This document shows, piece by piece, positions 45,692 through 53,367 of a DNA stretch of 64,000 nt. Location: positions 1-64,000 of the forward strand of contig DATAZL010000014.1 in assembly GCA_036272055.1 (NCBI GenBank). Reading direction: 5' to 3'. The DNA is from DASZVB01 sp036272055. GTDB lineage: Bacteria; Myxococcota_A; Polyangia; Polyangiales; Polyangiaceae. Under the pieces are notes generated by a model that saw only the letters and a program-made list of their open reading frames with translations, searched no databases and had not been told where the DNA came from. The position numbers were made by a program, and so were the translations under genes. Position 1 is the stretch's first letter, and the number at the start of each line of letters is the position of its first letter.

Positions 45692-46655
45692 TGCCGACCA
45701 GGCCTCCGCTGCGCGTTCCGACGAGGGGAGCGATGGTGAAGGACGACGCAGGTGGCTTCTCGCCGTGAGGCGCGGTGAAGAAGAGGACGACCGCCGTGAC
45801 GGCGCCAGCGGCCGCGACGCCGAGCGCGACGTCGGACACCGTTGCCGCCCGCTCGCCGTCGTCGGCAAGCTTGGTCGTCGGCGTCCTGTCGAACTGGGAG
45901 TGCTTGTTGAGGGCGACGATGCCGAAGGCGGTCGTCACCGCCGCGCCCGCAGCCGTCACGCCGACGGCGATCCAGAACGGCGCGGTCAGGTGGCGGCCGA
46001 CCGTCTGATCTCGCTCCGGCACCTCGGTGGTGTTCGGGAGGCCCTCGGCCGGCGGCGGCGCGACCGGTGCCGGTGGGGCCAGGGTGAGCTCCACCGCCGA
46101 CTTGGACGCGAACTCGACGACGACGCTCTGTTCCGCGTCCTGGTACGGCTGAAGCCTGAGCGTGATCTTGTGTTCCCCCGGCGGGAGCGCGAGGTCCGAC
46201 GGAGTGACGAGCGCGCTGTCGGCTCCGTCAACCCAGATGGCCGCTCCGGCGGGCGAGCTCTTCACGGTGACGGTGCCGGGCTTCTTTCGCATCTCCTCGA
46301 CGCGGTCCTGGATCGCCGTGCGATCGGAGGCGTTCGGTTTCGCGGAGAGGTACTTCTCGAGCGTCGCCGCCGCGTCCTGGAAGTCTTCACGCTTCGTCTG
46401 ACAATCGGCGATCTTCAGGAGCACGGCCGCGTTCGGCAGCGTCTGATAGGCGTCCTCGAAGGCGTGCTCTGCACCCTCGTAATCGCCCGCCTTGTAGGCC
46501 TTCTCGCCCTGGGCGAAGAGGGAGCGCGCCCGCACTCTCTCCGGAGTCGACGGCCCCTCCGGCGCCGCATGAGTAGCGCCGCTCAGAGCGACCACACACA
46601 CCACCGCGCGCGCAACCAGTGTGGCCGCCCGCGTCGAAGTTCTTATAAGTCCCAT
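45678..46655 (-). CDS. TPR + PEGA-domain membrane protein
   Basis: The 325-residue product (ATG 46655, MGLIRTSTRAATLVARAVV) has a signal peptide ending near GATHAAP and a TPR-like pair of helical repeats (about 40-105). A PEGA beta-sandwich follows (about 125-195: VTVKSSPAGAAIWVDG...LPPGEHKITLRL), then a Pro-rich linker and two hydrophobic spans (about 230-255 and 280-300). This arrangement is frequent in myxobacteria, often near kinases or surface lipoproteins. It overlaps the Cys-rich lipoprotein gene. Likely an envelope scaffold; no catalytic site. Confidence 0.82.
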   Translation of the reverse strand: MGLIRTSTRAATLVARAVVCVVALSGATHAAPEGPSTPERVRARSLFAQGEKAYKAGDYEGAEHAFEDAYQTLPNAAVLLKIADCQTKREDFQDAAATLEKYLSAKPNASDRTAIQDRVEEMRKKPGTVTVKSSPAGAAIWVDGADSALVTPSDLALPPGEHKITLRLQPYQDAEQSVVVEFASKSAVELTLAPPAPVAPPPAEGLPNTTEVPERDQTVGRHLTAPFWIAVGVTAAGAAVTTAFGIVALNKHSQFDRTPTTKLADDGERAATVSDVALGVAAAGAVTAVVLFFTAPHGEKPPASSFTIAPLVGTRSGGLVGNASF

Positions 46656-47061
46656 CTCGCGCTCTCGAAGTCCCTTGTCGCCGCACACCCATGCGACGTG
46701 TTCCCGACTCTCCGGGCGGACCACGCCACGACAACCGTTCTATCAGATCCGCCCTCGTCCGCGCTCTTTCCGCGTTCACGGGACACACTTAATGAGCCTC
46801 CATGTGGGTCTCATGTGGGCGCGACGGAGACGGGTCCGCGCGCGACGGCATCGCTCCGTCCCGGCCGGCTTCGATGCGACGGGTCCGGCCGCCGCATAGC
46901 GCCGAGATTCTCAGGCTTTCCGACAGGTTGGATGTTCGCAGGTGCATCGGTTCGAGGCACCGGACCGCACGCGGGCGGGAGGCGTATGCGCCCGACCGTT
47001 TCGCGGTATCGTGCGCGGTCGAGCGCAGGGCGCAACGACCGGAAGCTCAGAGGTACACGAC
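46656..47061. other. 406-bp gene-free divergent promoter region
   Basis: The gap separates the minus-strand PEGA gene from the plus-strand aldehyde dehydrogenase gene. I see no convincing gene, RNA or repeat. Short open frames here have no ribosome site and biased composition. It presumably holds both promoters, but no clear -35/-10 pair stands out. Confidence 0.6.
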
Positions 47062-48525
47062 ATGTCCCAGGCGATCGGCTACGCGAATCAGAACGCGCCG
47101 GAGCGAACGGGGTCCGGCGCACACGCCATCGATCTGCGCGGCGCGTTCGAGCGCATGAAGGCCACGACGCGCGAGCGGCCTGCGTCGACGTACGAGGAGC
47201 GCATGGCGGGGCTCGAGCGACTCGCTGGCGCGATCCGGCGGAGGCAGGACGAGATGGCCGAGGCGGTTCGCGCGGACTTCGGCAATCGCTCCGTGTTCGA
47301 GACCAAGCTCGCAGAGGTCCTGCCGCTCCTCGACGGCATCAAGTACGTGAAGAAGAACCTGCGTGCGTGGATGCGCCCCGAGTCGCGCCACGTCGCGATG
47401 ACGTACAAGCCGGCGCGCGCGAAGGTGCATTTTCAGCCGCTCGGCGTGATCGGGGTCATCTCGCCGTGGAATTACCCGTTTCAGCTCGGGCTCGCGCCGA
47501 TCACCGCGGCGATCGCCGCCGGCAACCGGATCATGCTGAAGCCGTCGGAGTACTCCCCCGCGTCGTCCGAGACGCTCCGGCGGATCCTCGAGGACGCCTT
47601 CGACACCGATACCGTCAGGGTCGTGCTGGGCGGCCCGGATGTCGGAGAGGCTTTCTCGCGCCTGCCGTTCGATCACCTGCTCTACACGGGTTCGACTCAC
47701 GTCGGGCGGCTCGTCATGAGGGCGGCGGCCGAGAACCTCGTCCCGGTCACGCTCGAGCTGGGCGGCAAATCGCCGGCGATCGTGCATCCCGAGTTCGGTG
47801 TGGAGAAGGCCGCAGCGCGGATCGCGTGGGGCAAGTGGATGAACGCCGGACAGACGTGCATCGCGCCGGACTACGTGCTCGTTCACGAGAGCCGTGCGAG
47901 CGAGCTCTCGGAGTCACTCGCCCAGGCCGCAAGCCGCTATTACCCGACCCTCGCCGCCAACCCGGACTACACGGCCGTGGTGAACGCGCGTCACTACGAG
48001 CGCATCAACGGGCTCGTCGCGGACGCCGTGTCGAAGGGCGCGCGCAAGGTCGAGGTGAATCCCGCGAGCGAGCTCCTCTCCCCGGCGGCGCGCAAGATCG
48101 CGCCGACGCTCCTGACCGGTGTGACCGACGCGATGGTCGTCATGCAGGAGGAGATCTTCGGCCCGGTCCTTCCCATCGTCACGTATCGCTCGCTCGACGA
48201 GGCCGTCGCCTACGTCAACGCCCGGCCGAGGCCCCTCGCCCTCTACTACTTCGACGACGATGCGCACCGTGTCGAGGACGTCCTCGCGCGTACGGTGTCG
48301 GGCGGCGCCGCGATCAACGAGACGATGCTCCACTTCGGGATCGACGACATGCCGTTCGGCGGCGTCGGACCGAGCGGCATGGGCTCCTATCACGGCAAGG
48401 AAGGGTTCGAGACCTTCAGCCACAAGAAGAGCGTGCTCTATCAGGCCAGGTGGAACGCCGCTGCTCTGCTCGCGCCGCCTTACGGGGAGCGAGCGCGGAA
48501 GCTCATGGAGTTTCTTCTCCGCTGA
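47062..48525 (+). CDS. NAD(P)-dependent aldehyde dehydrogenase (coniferyl-aldehyde-DH type)
   Basis: The enzyme oxidises aldehydes to acids. The 487-residue product has ISPWNYPFQL, the catalytic Glu232 (VTLELGGKSP), catalytic Cys266 (NAGQTCIAPD), EEIFGPVLP and a MPFGGVGPSGMGSYHG block. The Cys-Ile-Ala-Pro-Asp context and a C-terminal FSHKKSVL fit the class 3/coniferyl aldehyde dehydrogenase group, which acts on aromatic or fatty aldehydes. ATG 47062 was chosen (GGAAGCTCAGAGG upstream). It is 63 bp before serB; a metabolic link is not obvious. Confidence 0.9.
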   Translation: MSQAIGYANQNAPERTGSGAHAIDLRGAFERMKATTRERPASTYEERMAGLERLAGAIRRRQDEMAEAVRADFGNRSVFETKLAEVLPLLDGIKYVKKNLRAWMRPESRHVAMTYKPARAKVHFQPLGVIGVISPWNYPFQLGLAPITAAIAAGNRIMLKPSEYSPASSETLRRILEDAFDTDTVRVVLGGPDVGEAFSRLPFDHLLYTGSTHVGRLVMRAAAENLVPVTLELGGKSPAIVHPEFGVEKAAARIAWGKWMNAGQTCIAPDYVLVHESRASELSESLAQAASRYYPTLAANPDYTAVVNARHYERINGLVADAVSKGARKVEVNPASELLSPAARKIAPTLLTGVTDAMVVMQEEIFGPVLPIVTYRSLDEAVAYVNARPRPLALYYFDDDAHRVEDVLARTVSGGAAINETMLHFGIDDMPFGGVGPSGMGSYHGKEGFETFSHKKSVLYQARWNAAALLAPPYGERARKLMEFLLR

Positions 48526-48588
48526 GGGAAGCTCGCGCTCCCTGACCCCCATGGCGGACCGAACTCGACTCATATAGAGAGCACGCAC

Positions 48589-49812
48589 ATGAACGCGAAC
48601 CCGTCGAAGCTTCCTCCGGCTCCGCACGTCATCGTGACGGTGTCGGGACCCGATCGGCCCGGCATCACGGCAACGCTGACCGGCATCCTCGAAGAGACGA
48701 ACAGCCAGCTGCTCGACATCGAGCAGGTCGTCGTGCAGGGCCACCTGTCGCTCGGGATGCTCGTCGGTGTTAGGGAAGACCCCGGGGTGCTCAAGGAGCT
48801 GCTCTTCGCGGCGAAGGAGCTCGGGGTGAGCCTCGACTTTAAACCCGTGACGGTGCCGTCCCCTTCCGCGCCGCGACCTCATCATCGTTACGTGATCACC
48901 GCCATCGGTCCGTCCCTCGGGGCTGCCGAGCTTCACGCTCTCTCGAGGACTCTCGCCGAGTTCGACTGCAACATCTCGAAGATCTCGCGGCTGTCGCAGG
49001 GTGATCTGAGGTCGGTCGAGGTGCAGGTCGAGCTGCCACGCGGCAAGGACCCGCTGCCCCTGAAGGAGGCGCTGCTCCGCCTCGCCATGAGGAGCTCGTT
49101 CGACGTCGCGCTCCAGCCCGAGGGCCTCTTCCGGCGCAGCAAGCGCCTCGTCGTGATGGATATGGACTCGACCCTGATCCCCATCGAGGTCATCGACGAG
49201 CTCGCGCGCGCCCACGGCGTGGTCGAGCAGGTCGCCGCCGTGACCGAGCGGGCCATGGCCGGCGAGATGGACTACGACGAATCCCTGAGAACCCGGCTCT
49301 CGCTCCTCAAGGGCATGGACGTCACGGTCCTCGAGCGCCTCGCCGCGAATCTCCCGCTGACCGAGGGCGCCGAGCGGCTGATCCGGGTTCTCCGCCGGCT
49401 CGGCTATCGCACCGCGGTCATCAGCGGCGGCTTCTCCATCGCCGCCGACTCGCTCAAGGCCCGTCTCGGCATCGACTACGCCTATTCGAACACCCTCGAG
49501 GTGAAGGGCGGCAAGCTCACCGGCGGCGTCATCGGCCCGATCGTGAACGGGCGGCGCAAGGCCGAGCTGCTCGAGACCATTGCCCAGGCCGAGGGCGTGC
49601 TGCTCGATCAGGTGATCGCCGTGGGAGACGGCGCCAACGATCTGCCGATGCTCGAGAAGGCAGGCCTCGGAATTGCGTTCCGGGCGAAACAGAAGCTCCG
49701 TGAGGCGGCCGATACTTCTATCTCGACCGGCGGGTTGGACTCGATTCTTTACTTGCTGGGCATCAGCGCTCAGGAGGTCGAGGAGCTCGAGGAGGCTCTG
49801 GCGATAACTTGA
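48589..49812 (+). CDS. serB: Phosphoserine phosphatase with two ACT domains
   Basis: The enzyme makes serine from phosphoserine. The 407-residue product has tandem ACT domains (about 12-90 and 97-170; VSGPDRPGITATLTG), then a HAD phosphatase. There DMDSTLI carries the nucleophile Asp191 and Asp193, TAVISGGF is motif II, and VGDGANDLPML is motif IV. The double-ACT SerB form is common in actinobacteria and some proteobacteria and suggests allosteric control by serine or a related amino acid. Length is normal for this form. Confidence 0.95.
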   Translation: MNANPSKLPPAPHVIVTVSGPDRPGITATLTGILEETNSQLLDIEQVVVQGHLSLGMLVGVREDPGVLKELLFAAKELGVSLDFKPVTVPSPSAPRPHHRYVITAIGPSLGAAELHALSRTLAEFDCNISKISRLSQGDLRSVEVQVELPRGKDPLPLKEALLRLAMRSSFDVALQPEGLFRRSKRLVVMDMDSTLIPIEVIDELARAHGVVEQVAAVTERAMAGEMDYDESLRTRLSLLKGMDVTVLERLAANLPLTEGAERLIRVLRRLGYRTAVISGGFSIAADSLKARLGIDYAYSNTLEVKGGKLTGGVIGPIVNGRRKAELLETIAQAEGVLLDQVIAVGDGANDLPMLEKAGLGIAFRAKQKLREAADTSISTGGLDSILYLLGISAQEVEELEEALAIT

Positions 49813-49899
49813 CGGCGTCAGGTTTCGAACGCCAAACTCTGGACGTTAATTTGTTTCGTGTCGCGGGCTTAAGCGACCGTGAGGGGTGTCCGTTCAACA

Positions 49900-50109
49900 A
49901 TGGCAATGGGAAGCGCGTACCTCGAAGCCTTGAACCCCGGCCTCCTGCGCCGGCGCGAAAGCTTGAGTGAGGTCAAGGACCCCGCGCTGCTTCGCGAAAC
50001 GGCGCGACTCAACCGCTGCCTGCGCCACGAGCACCCCGAAGAGACCGAAGTGGTGAACCCGCCGAGCGCGGCGACGACCATTCCGCCGCCGCGCTGGAAG
50101 CGCGCCTGA
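49900..50109 (+). CDS. Small hypothetical protein
   Basis: A 69-residue frame from ATG 49900 (MAMGSAYLEALNPGLLRRRES) is rich in charged residues and Arg/Glu, with a Pro-rich end. It has no signal peptide, membrane span or known motif. GAGGGG lies about 13 bases before the start, a weak ribosome site. It fills the gap between serB and the convergent oxidoreductase gene. It may be a real small cytoplasmic protein or a chance frame. Confidence 0.4.
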   Translation: MAMGSAYLEALNPGLLRRRESLSEVKDPALLRETARLNRCLRHEHPEETEVVNPPSAATTIPPPRWKRA

Positions 50110-50121
50110 GCACACCACGGT

Positions 50122-51111
50122 TCAGGGACTGAGGACGGTGGCGCCGGTCGTCCGCCGCGCCTCGAGCTCGGTGTGCGCCTTCGCCGCGTCCTTCAGCGCA
50201 AAGCGCTGACCGATGTTGATCTTCAGGGTGCCCTCTGCGACCGCCGCGAAGACGCGACCCGCGGACTCGACGAGCTCCGCCCGTGTCGCGATGTAGTGCC
50301 CGAGCGTCGGGCGCGTGAAGAAGAGCGAGCCCTTGGCCGCGAGGAGCTGAGGGTCGAAGGGCGCGACCTTCCCCGACGACTGGCCGAAGAGCACGAGCAT
50401 GCCGCGCGGCGCGAGCGAGTCGAGCGACGCCTGGAACGTGTCCTTGCCGACCGAGTCGTAGACGACGCGGACTCCCTTGCCGGACGTGAGCTCCCGGACG
50501 TGCTTCGCGACGTCTTCTCGTCCGTAGACGATCGAGGCGTCGCAGCCGTGTGCTAGCGCGAGCGCCGCCTTCTCGTCGTTGCCGACGGTGCCGAGCACGC
50601 GCACGCCCAGGTGTTTCGCCCACTGGCACAGCAGGAGCCCCACACCGCCCGCAGCCGCGTGCACGAGCACGGTGTCCCCTGCGTGCACGGTGACGGTGCG
50701 GTGGAGCAGATACTCCGCCGTCATCCCCTTCAGCATGATGGCCGCCGCGACGTCGTCGGCGATGCCGTCGGGCACCCGCACGACGTGATGCGCGGAGATG
50801 AGCCGTGCCTCGGAGTAGGCGCCGAGCGGGCCGGAACCGTACGCAACCCGGTCACCGACGCGGAGCTCGGTGACGCCGCTTCCGACGGCTTCCACGACGC
50901 CCGCAGCCTCGCTACCGAGCGGCAAGGGGAAGCCGCTGCCGGCGTAGAGCCCGGTCCGGAAATAGACGTCGATGAAGTTCATCCCGACGGCGGTGTGCCG
51001 GACGCGAACCTCGTTCGGTCCGGGTTCGCCGAGCTCCACCTGCTGCCAGTGGAGCTCTTCGGGGCCCCCGTTCTTCTCGATGACGATGCGACCGACGGTC
51101 TCGCTGCCCAT
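50122..51111 (-). CDS. Zinc-independent NADPH:quinone oxidoreductase (MDR family)
   Basis: The 329-residue product starts at ATG 51111 (MGSETVGRIVIEKNGGPEEL). It shows the QOR pattern: NFIDVYFRTGLY, LGSEAAGVVEAVG, GDRVAYGSGPLGAYSE, the nucleotide-binding VLVHAAAGGVGLLLCQWAK and DSVGKDTF. Zinc-ligand cysteines of alcohol dehydrogenases are absent. It is 10 bp downstream of the HvfC-like gene and the last gene of that run. Whether it serves the RiPP locus is unknown. Confidence 0.9.
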   Translation of the reverse strand: MGSETVGRIVIEKNGGPEELHWQQVELGEPGPNEVRVRHTAVGMNFIDVYFRTGLYAGSGFPLPLGSEAAGVVEAVGSGVTELRVGDRVAYGSGPLGAYSEARLISAHHVVRVPDGIADDVAAAIMLKGMTAEYLLHRTVTVHAGDTVLVHAAAGGVGLLLCQWAKHLGVRVLGTVGNDEKAALALAHGCDASIVYGREDVAKHVRELTSGKGVRVVYDSVGKDTFQASLDSLAPRGMLVLFGQSSGKVAPFDPQLLAAKGSLFFTRPTLGHYIATRAELVESAGRVFAAVAEGTLKINIGQRFALKDAAKAHTELEARRTTGATVLSP

Positions 51112-51121
51112 GGACCGGAGC

Positions 51122-52075
51122 CTAGTCCTTCGCGAGCTCGATGCCGCCGAAGAACCCGCCCTGCATCCACTCGCTGAACCACACCATGACGCTCCGCTCG
51201 GCCTCGGCGAGCGCCGCCGGATCGCTCTCGTCGACACCGATGCTACCGAGCGACTCCTCGATCGTCGTTCCTGCGAGGAGCGCGTCGAGCACTCGCGTCA
51301 TTGCCGGCGTGAGGTCCATTCGCCAGAGGCGCCAGCTCCGCCGGTAGACCGCGGTGGCGCTCGGTGACGGCGACGGCACGGGAGGGAGCGCGTCGTCGGT
51401 GCGCGCCTTCTGGTAGTAGCGATTCACCGGGTACTCGCAATGGAGCACCTGCACCGCCTCGCTGCGCACGAGGCGGGCCGTTCCCCATCGGTCGACGGGG
51501 ATCGCCTTGAGCGCCGCGAGGTCGAACGGCGGCGGCTCCTTCGCGTGGATGATCTCGACGAGCGCCCACTCGAGAGCGGCGAGCTCCGCAAGGAAGCTGC
51601 GTGGCGGCACTTGCTCGTCGAGCTCTGCGTCGCGAAGGTGCTCGGACATACGCTTGCCGAAAGCATTCAGGCTCGGTGAACGCGACGGATAGTGCTCGAT
51701 GTACGACGCGGCGAGCCGCTCGAAGGCCTGCTCCCCCAGCGTGCGCGCGAGGATCGGATAATCGTCGTCGAGGCACTCGATGAGGCGCGCCTTGTAGCCG
51801 AAGCGGTAGATCTCGAGGCGCTCGCGCGCGTCGAGCGCCGGCCCGGCGGTGATCCGGAGAGCGGCGTCGTCCGCGGCAGCTTCTCCGCCGGTGATCGCCT
51901 CGATCATCCTCTCTTCGAGCTCGCGCAGGGTGCGGAAGGGCGGCGCGGCCTGGCCCTTCACGAGACGGAGCGCGCCTCCGAGCGCGGGCGTACGCGACGT
52001 CGTGGCGCTCGCGCGTTCGACGAGGGGCGCCTCTCCCGCGGCGTCTTCCACCGGCGTGGGCAGGCGATCCGTCAC
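51122..52075 (-). CDS. hvfC: DUF2063 / HvfC-like RiPP maturation partner
   Basis: The 317-residue product (GTG 52075 overlapping the hvfB stop) has a variable N-terminus and then a DUF2063 domain: FRTLRELEERMIEAITG, LEIYRFGYKARLIECLDDDYPILARTLGEQAFERLAASYIEHYPSRSPSLNAFG pattern (residues about 100-160), and a C-terminal helical half. DUF2063 proteins act with DUF692 (MNIO) oxidases as precursor-recognition partners in HvfABC, bufferin and 3-thiaglutamate-type pathways. The four-base overlap with the MNIO gene supports a complex. Confidence 0.85.
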   Translation of the reverse strand: MTDRLPTPVEDAAGEAPLVERASATTSRTPALGGALRLVKGQAAPPFRTLRELEERMIEAITGGEAAADDAALRITAGPALDARERLEIYRFGYKARLIECLDDDYPILARTLGEQAFERLAASYIEHYPSRSPSLNAFGKRMSEHLRDAELDEQVPPRSFLAELAALEWALVEIIHAKEPPPFDLAALKAIPVDRWGTARLVRSEAVQVLHCEYPVNRYYQKARTDDALPPVPSPSPSATAVYRRSWRLWRMDLTPAMTRVLDALLAGTTIEESLGSIGVDESDPAALAEAERSVMVWFSEWMQGGFFGGIELAKD

Positions 52076-52902
52076 GCCGCCTCTTTTCCGATGAAGTCGC
52101 GCGCGCGGAGGGCCTCGGCGAAGGTCTCCTCGAAGGTCGGAATCTGGGCGTCCCACTCGAGCAAGAGACTCGCGCCGCCGGCGCGCGCGTGGGCGTCTCC
52201 CGCGAGCTTCCACACCGTGTCGAGCACCGGCCCGATGTGCGTGTCGATGACGTGCGTCCCGTTGTCGGTGTGCCCGGCGACGTGGAGCTGGACGACGCGA
52301 TCGTAGGGCATCGCGTCCAGGTACTCGGCCGGCGAGAAGCCGTGATTCCTCGACGACACGTAGACGTTGTTCACGTCGAGCAGGATCGCGCAGTCCGCCT
52401 CGTTCGCGAGGGCGGCCAGGAACTCCCACTCCTTCATCGTCGAGCCATGGAACTCGAGATACGTCGACGGATTCTCGAGGACGAGCGGCGCCCCGAGAAA
52501 GTCTTGAACCTGGCGAACGCGCGCTGCGACGTGCCGGAGCGACTCTTCGGTGTACGGCAGGGGCAAGAGGTCGTGCGTGTTCTTGCCGGCAGCGCCGGTC
52601 CAGCACAGATGATCGGACACCCATCGGGCTCGCGTGCGATCGCGGAGGCCGCGGAGCTCCCTCAGGTACGTGAGGTCCAGCGGATCGGTCGAACCGATGG
52701 ACAGCGATACGCCGTGCATCACGATCGGATACCGCTCGGCGATGCGGTCGAGAAAATGCAGTGGCCGCCCCGCCGTCTGCATGTAGTTCTCACTCAGTAT
52801 CTCGAACCAGCCGACCTCGGGCGTGTGCTCCAGGATGTGCGAGTAGTGCACCGTCCGGAGGCCGAGCCCGATACCGAGGTTCGGAAGCGAGAAACGATTC
52901 AC
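52072..52902 (-). CDS. hvfB: MNIO-family (DUF692) iron oxidase, HvfB-like
   Basis: MNIO enzymes use two or three iron ions to modify cysteine residues of peptide precursors. The 276-residue TIM-barrel product (GTG start) has the metal-site blocks in order: MHGVSLSIGS, VSDHLCW, LENPSTYLEF, LLDVNNVYVSS, LHVAGHTDNG, DTHIGPV and LLEWD. All look intact. It lies 73 bp after a Cys-repeat lipoprotein gene and overlaps the DUF2063 gene, the arrangement of hvfABC/bufABC loci. Confidence 0.92.
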   Translation of the reverse strand: MNRFSLPNLGIGLGLRTVHYSHILEHTPEVGWFEILSENYMQTAGRPLHFLDRIAERYPIVMHGVSLSIGSTDPLDLTYLRELRGLRDRTRARWVSDHLCWTGAAGKNTHDLLPLPYTEESLRHVAARVRQVQDFLGAPLVLENPSTYLEFHGSTMKEWEFLAALANEADCAILLDVNNVYVSSRNHGFSPAEYLDAMPYDRVVQLHVAGHTDNGTHVIDTHIGPVLDTVWKLAGDAHARAGGASLLLEWDAQIPTFEETFAEALRARDFIGKEAA

Positions 52903-52936
52903 GGCGTCGCCCTCGTCTGCGACACGAGACCAGGGA

Positions 52937-52953
52937 GGCGCGACTTGCGCGCC
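52937..52953. terminator. Hairpin between precursor and oxidase genes (possible attenuator)
   Basis: GGCGCG (52937-52942), loop ACTTG, CGCGCC (52948-52953), in the 73-bp gap between hvfA and hvfB. A partial terminator or processing stem here would raise precursor over enzyme output, as is common in RiPP operons. Inference from position. Confidence 0.45.
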
Positions 52954-52975
52954 GCCCCGGCTCGGTCCGTCGTTA

Positions 52976-53272
52976 TCAGCCCTTGCAGCCGCCCTGGCCC
53001 TTGCAGTCGTTCTGGCCCTTGCAGGCGTGCGAATCGGTCTTGCAGTTGCCCTGGCCCTTACAGGCGTTCTGGCCCTTGCAAGCGTGCTTCTCACCCGCGG
53101 GCGCCGCGGACGAATCAGCCGGAGCAGCGGCGGAATCCGCCGGGGCGGCGGCACTGCCCGCTGCCGCCGGAGTCGCCTCGGTTGCCGGCTCGGGCTGGCT
53201 TCCGCCACAACCTGCCGCTCCGAGCACGATTCCACTGACAGCCGCCGCGAGCAAAGAATGCGATACCTTCAT
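52976..53272 (-). CDS. hvfA: Cys-repeat lipoprotein, predicted HvfA-like RiPP precursor
   Basis: The 98-residue product has a good ribosome site (AAGGAGAGG), a signal sequence with lipobox AAGC (Cys22), a disordered Ala/Pro/Ser linker (residues 26-60) and a core with two copies of a ACKGQNxCKGQGxCK-type unit. Six core Cys sit at 65, 71, 77, 84, 90 and 96, spaced by six within each unit. HvfA/bufferin precursors carry repeated EGKCG-type cores whose Cys are converted to heterocycles that bind copper. Here the repeat is CKGQ. The adjacent MNIO and DUF2063 genes make it the likely substrate. Not proven to be modified. Confidence 0.85.
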   Translation of the reverse strand: MKVSHSLLAAAVSGIVLGAAGCGGSQPEPATEATPAAAGSAAAPADSAAAPADSSAAPAGEKHACKGQNACKGQGNCKTDSHACKGQNDCKGQGGCKG

Positions 53273-53327
53273 GACGTCCTCTCCTTATTGGGTCACTTGC
53301 ACCGCACTCAGGCGGCACGCAAGGGAG

Positions 53328-53354
53328 CATACGCTCTCACTGCCGGCAGGTTAC
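53328..53354 (-). promoter_or_regulatory. Candidate ECF-sigma promoter for the hvfA gene
   Basis: On the minus strand GTAACC (53354-53349) is followed after 15 bases by CGTATG (53333-53328). The spacing and the GTAACC/CGT elements fit ECF-type sigma factors. The predicted transcript would start near 53320, giving about 48 bases of leader. The same motif pair with the same spacing precedes doxX. Confidence 0.55.
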
Positions 53355-53367
53355 GCCTAGCTAAAAT

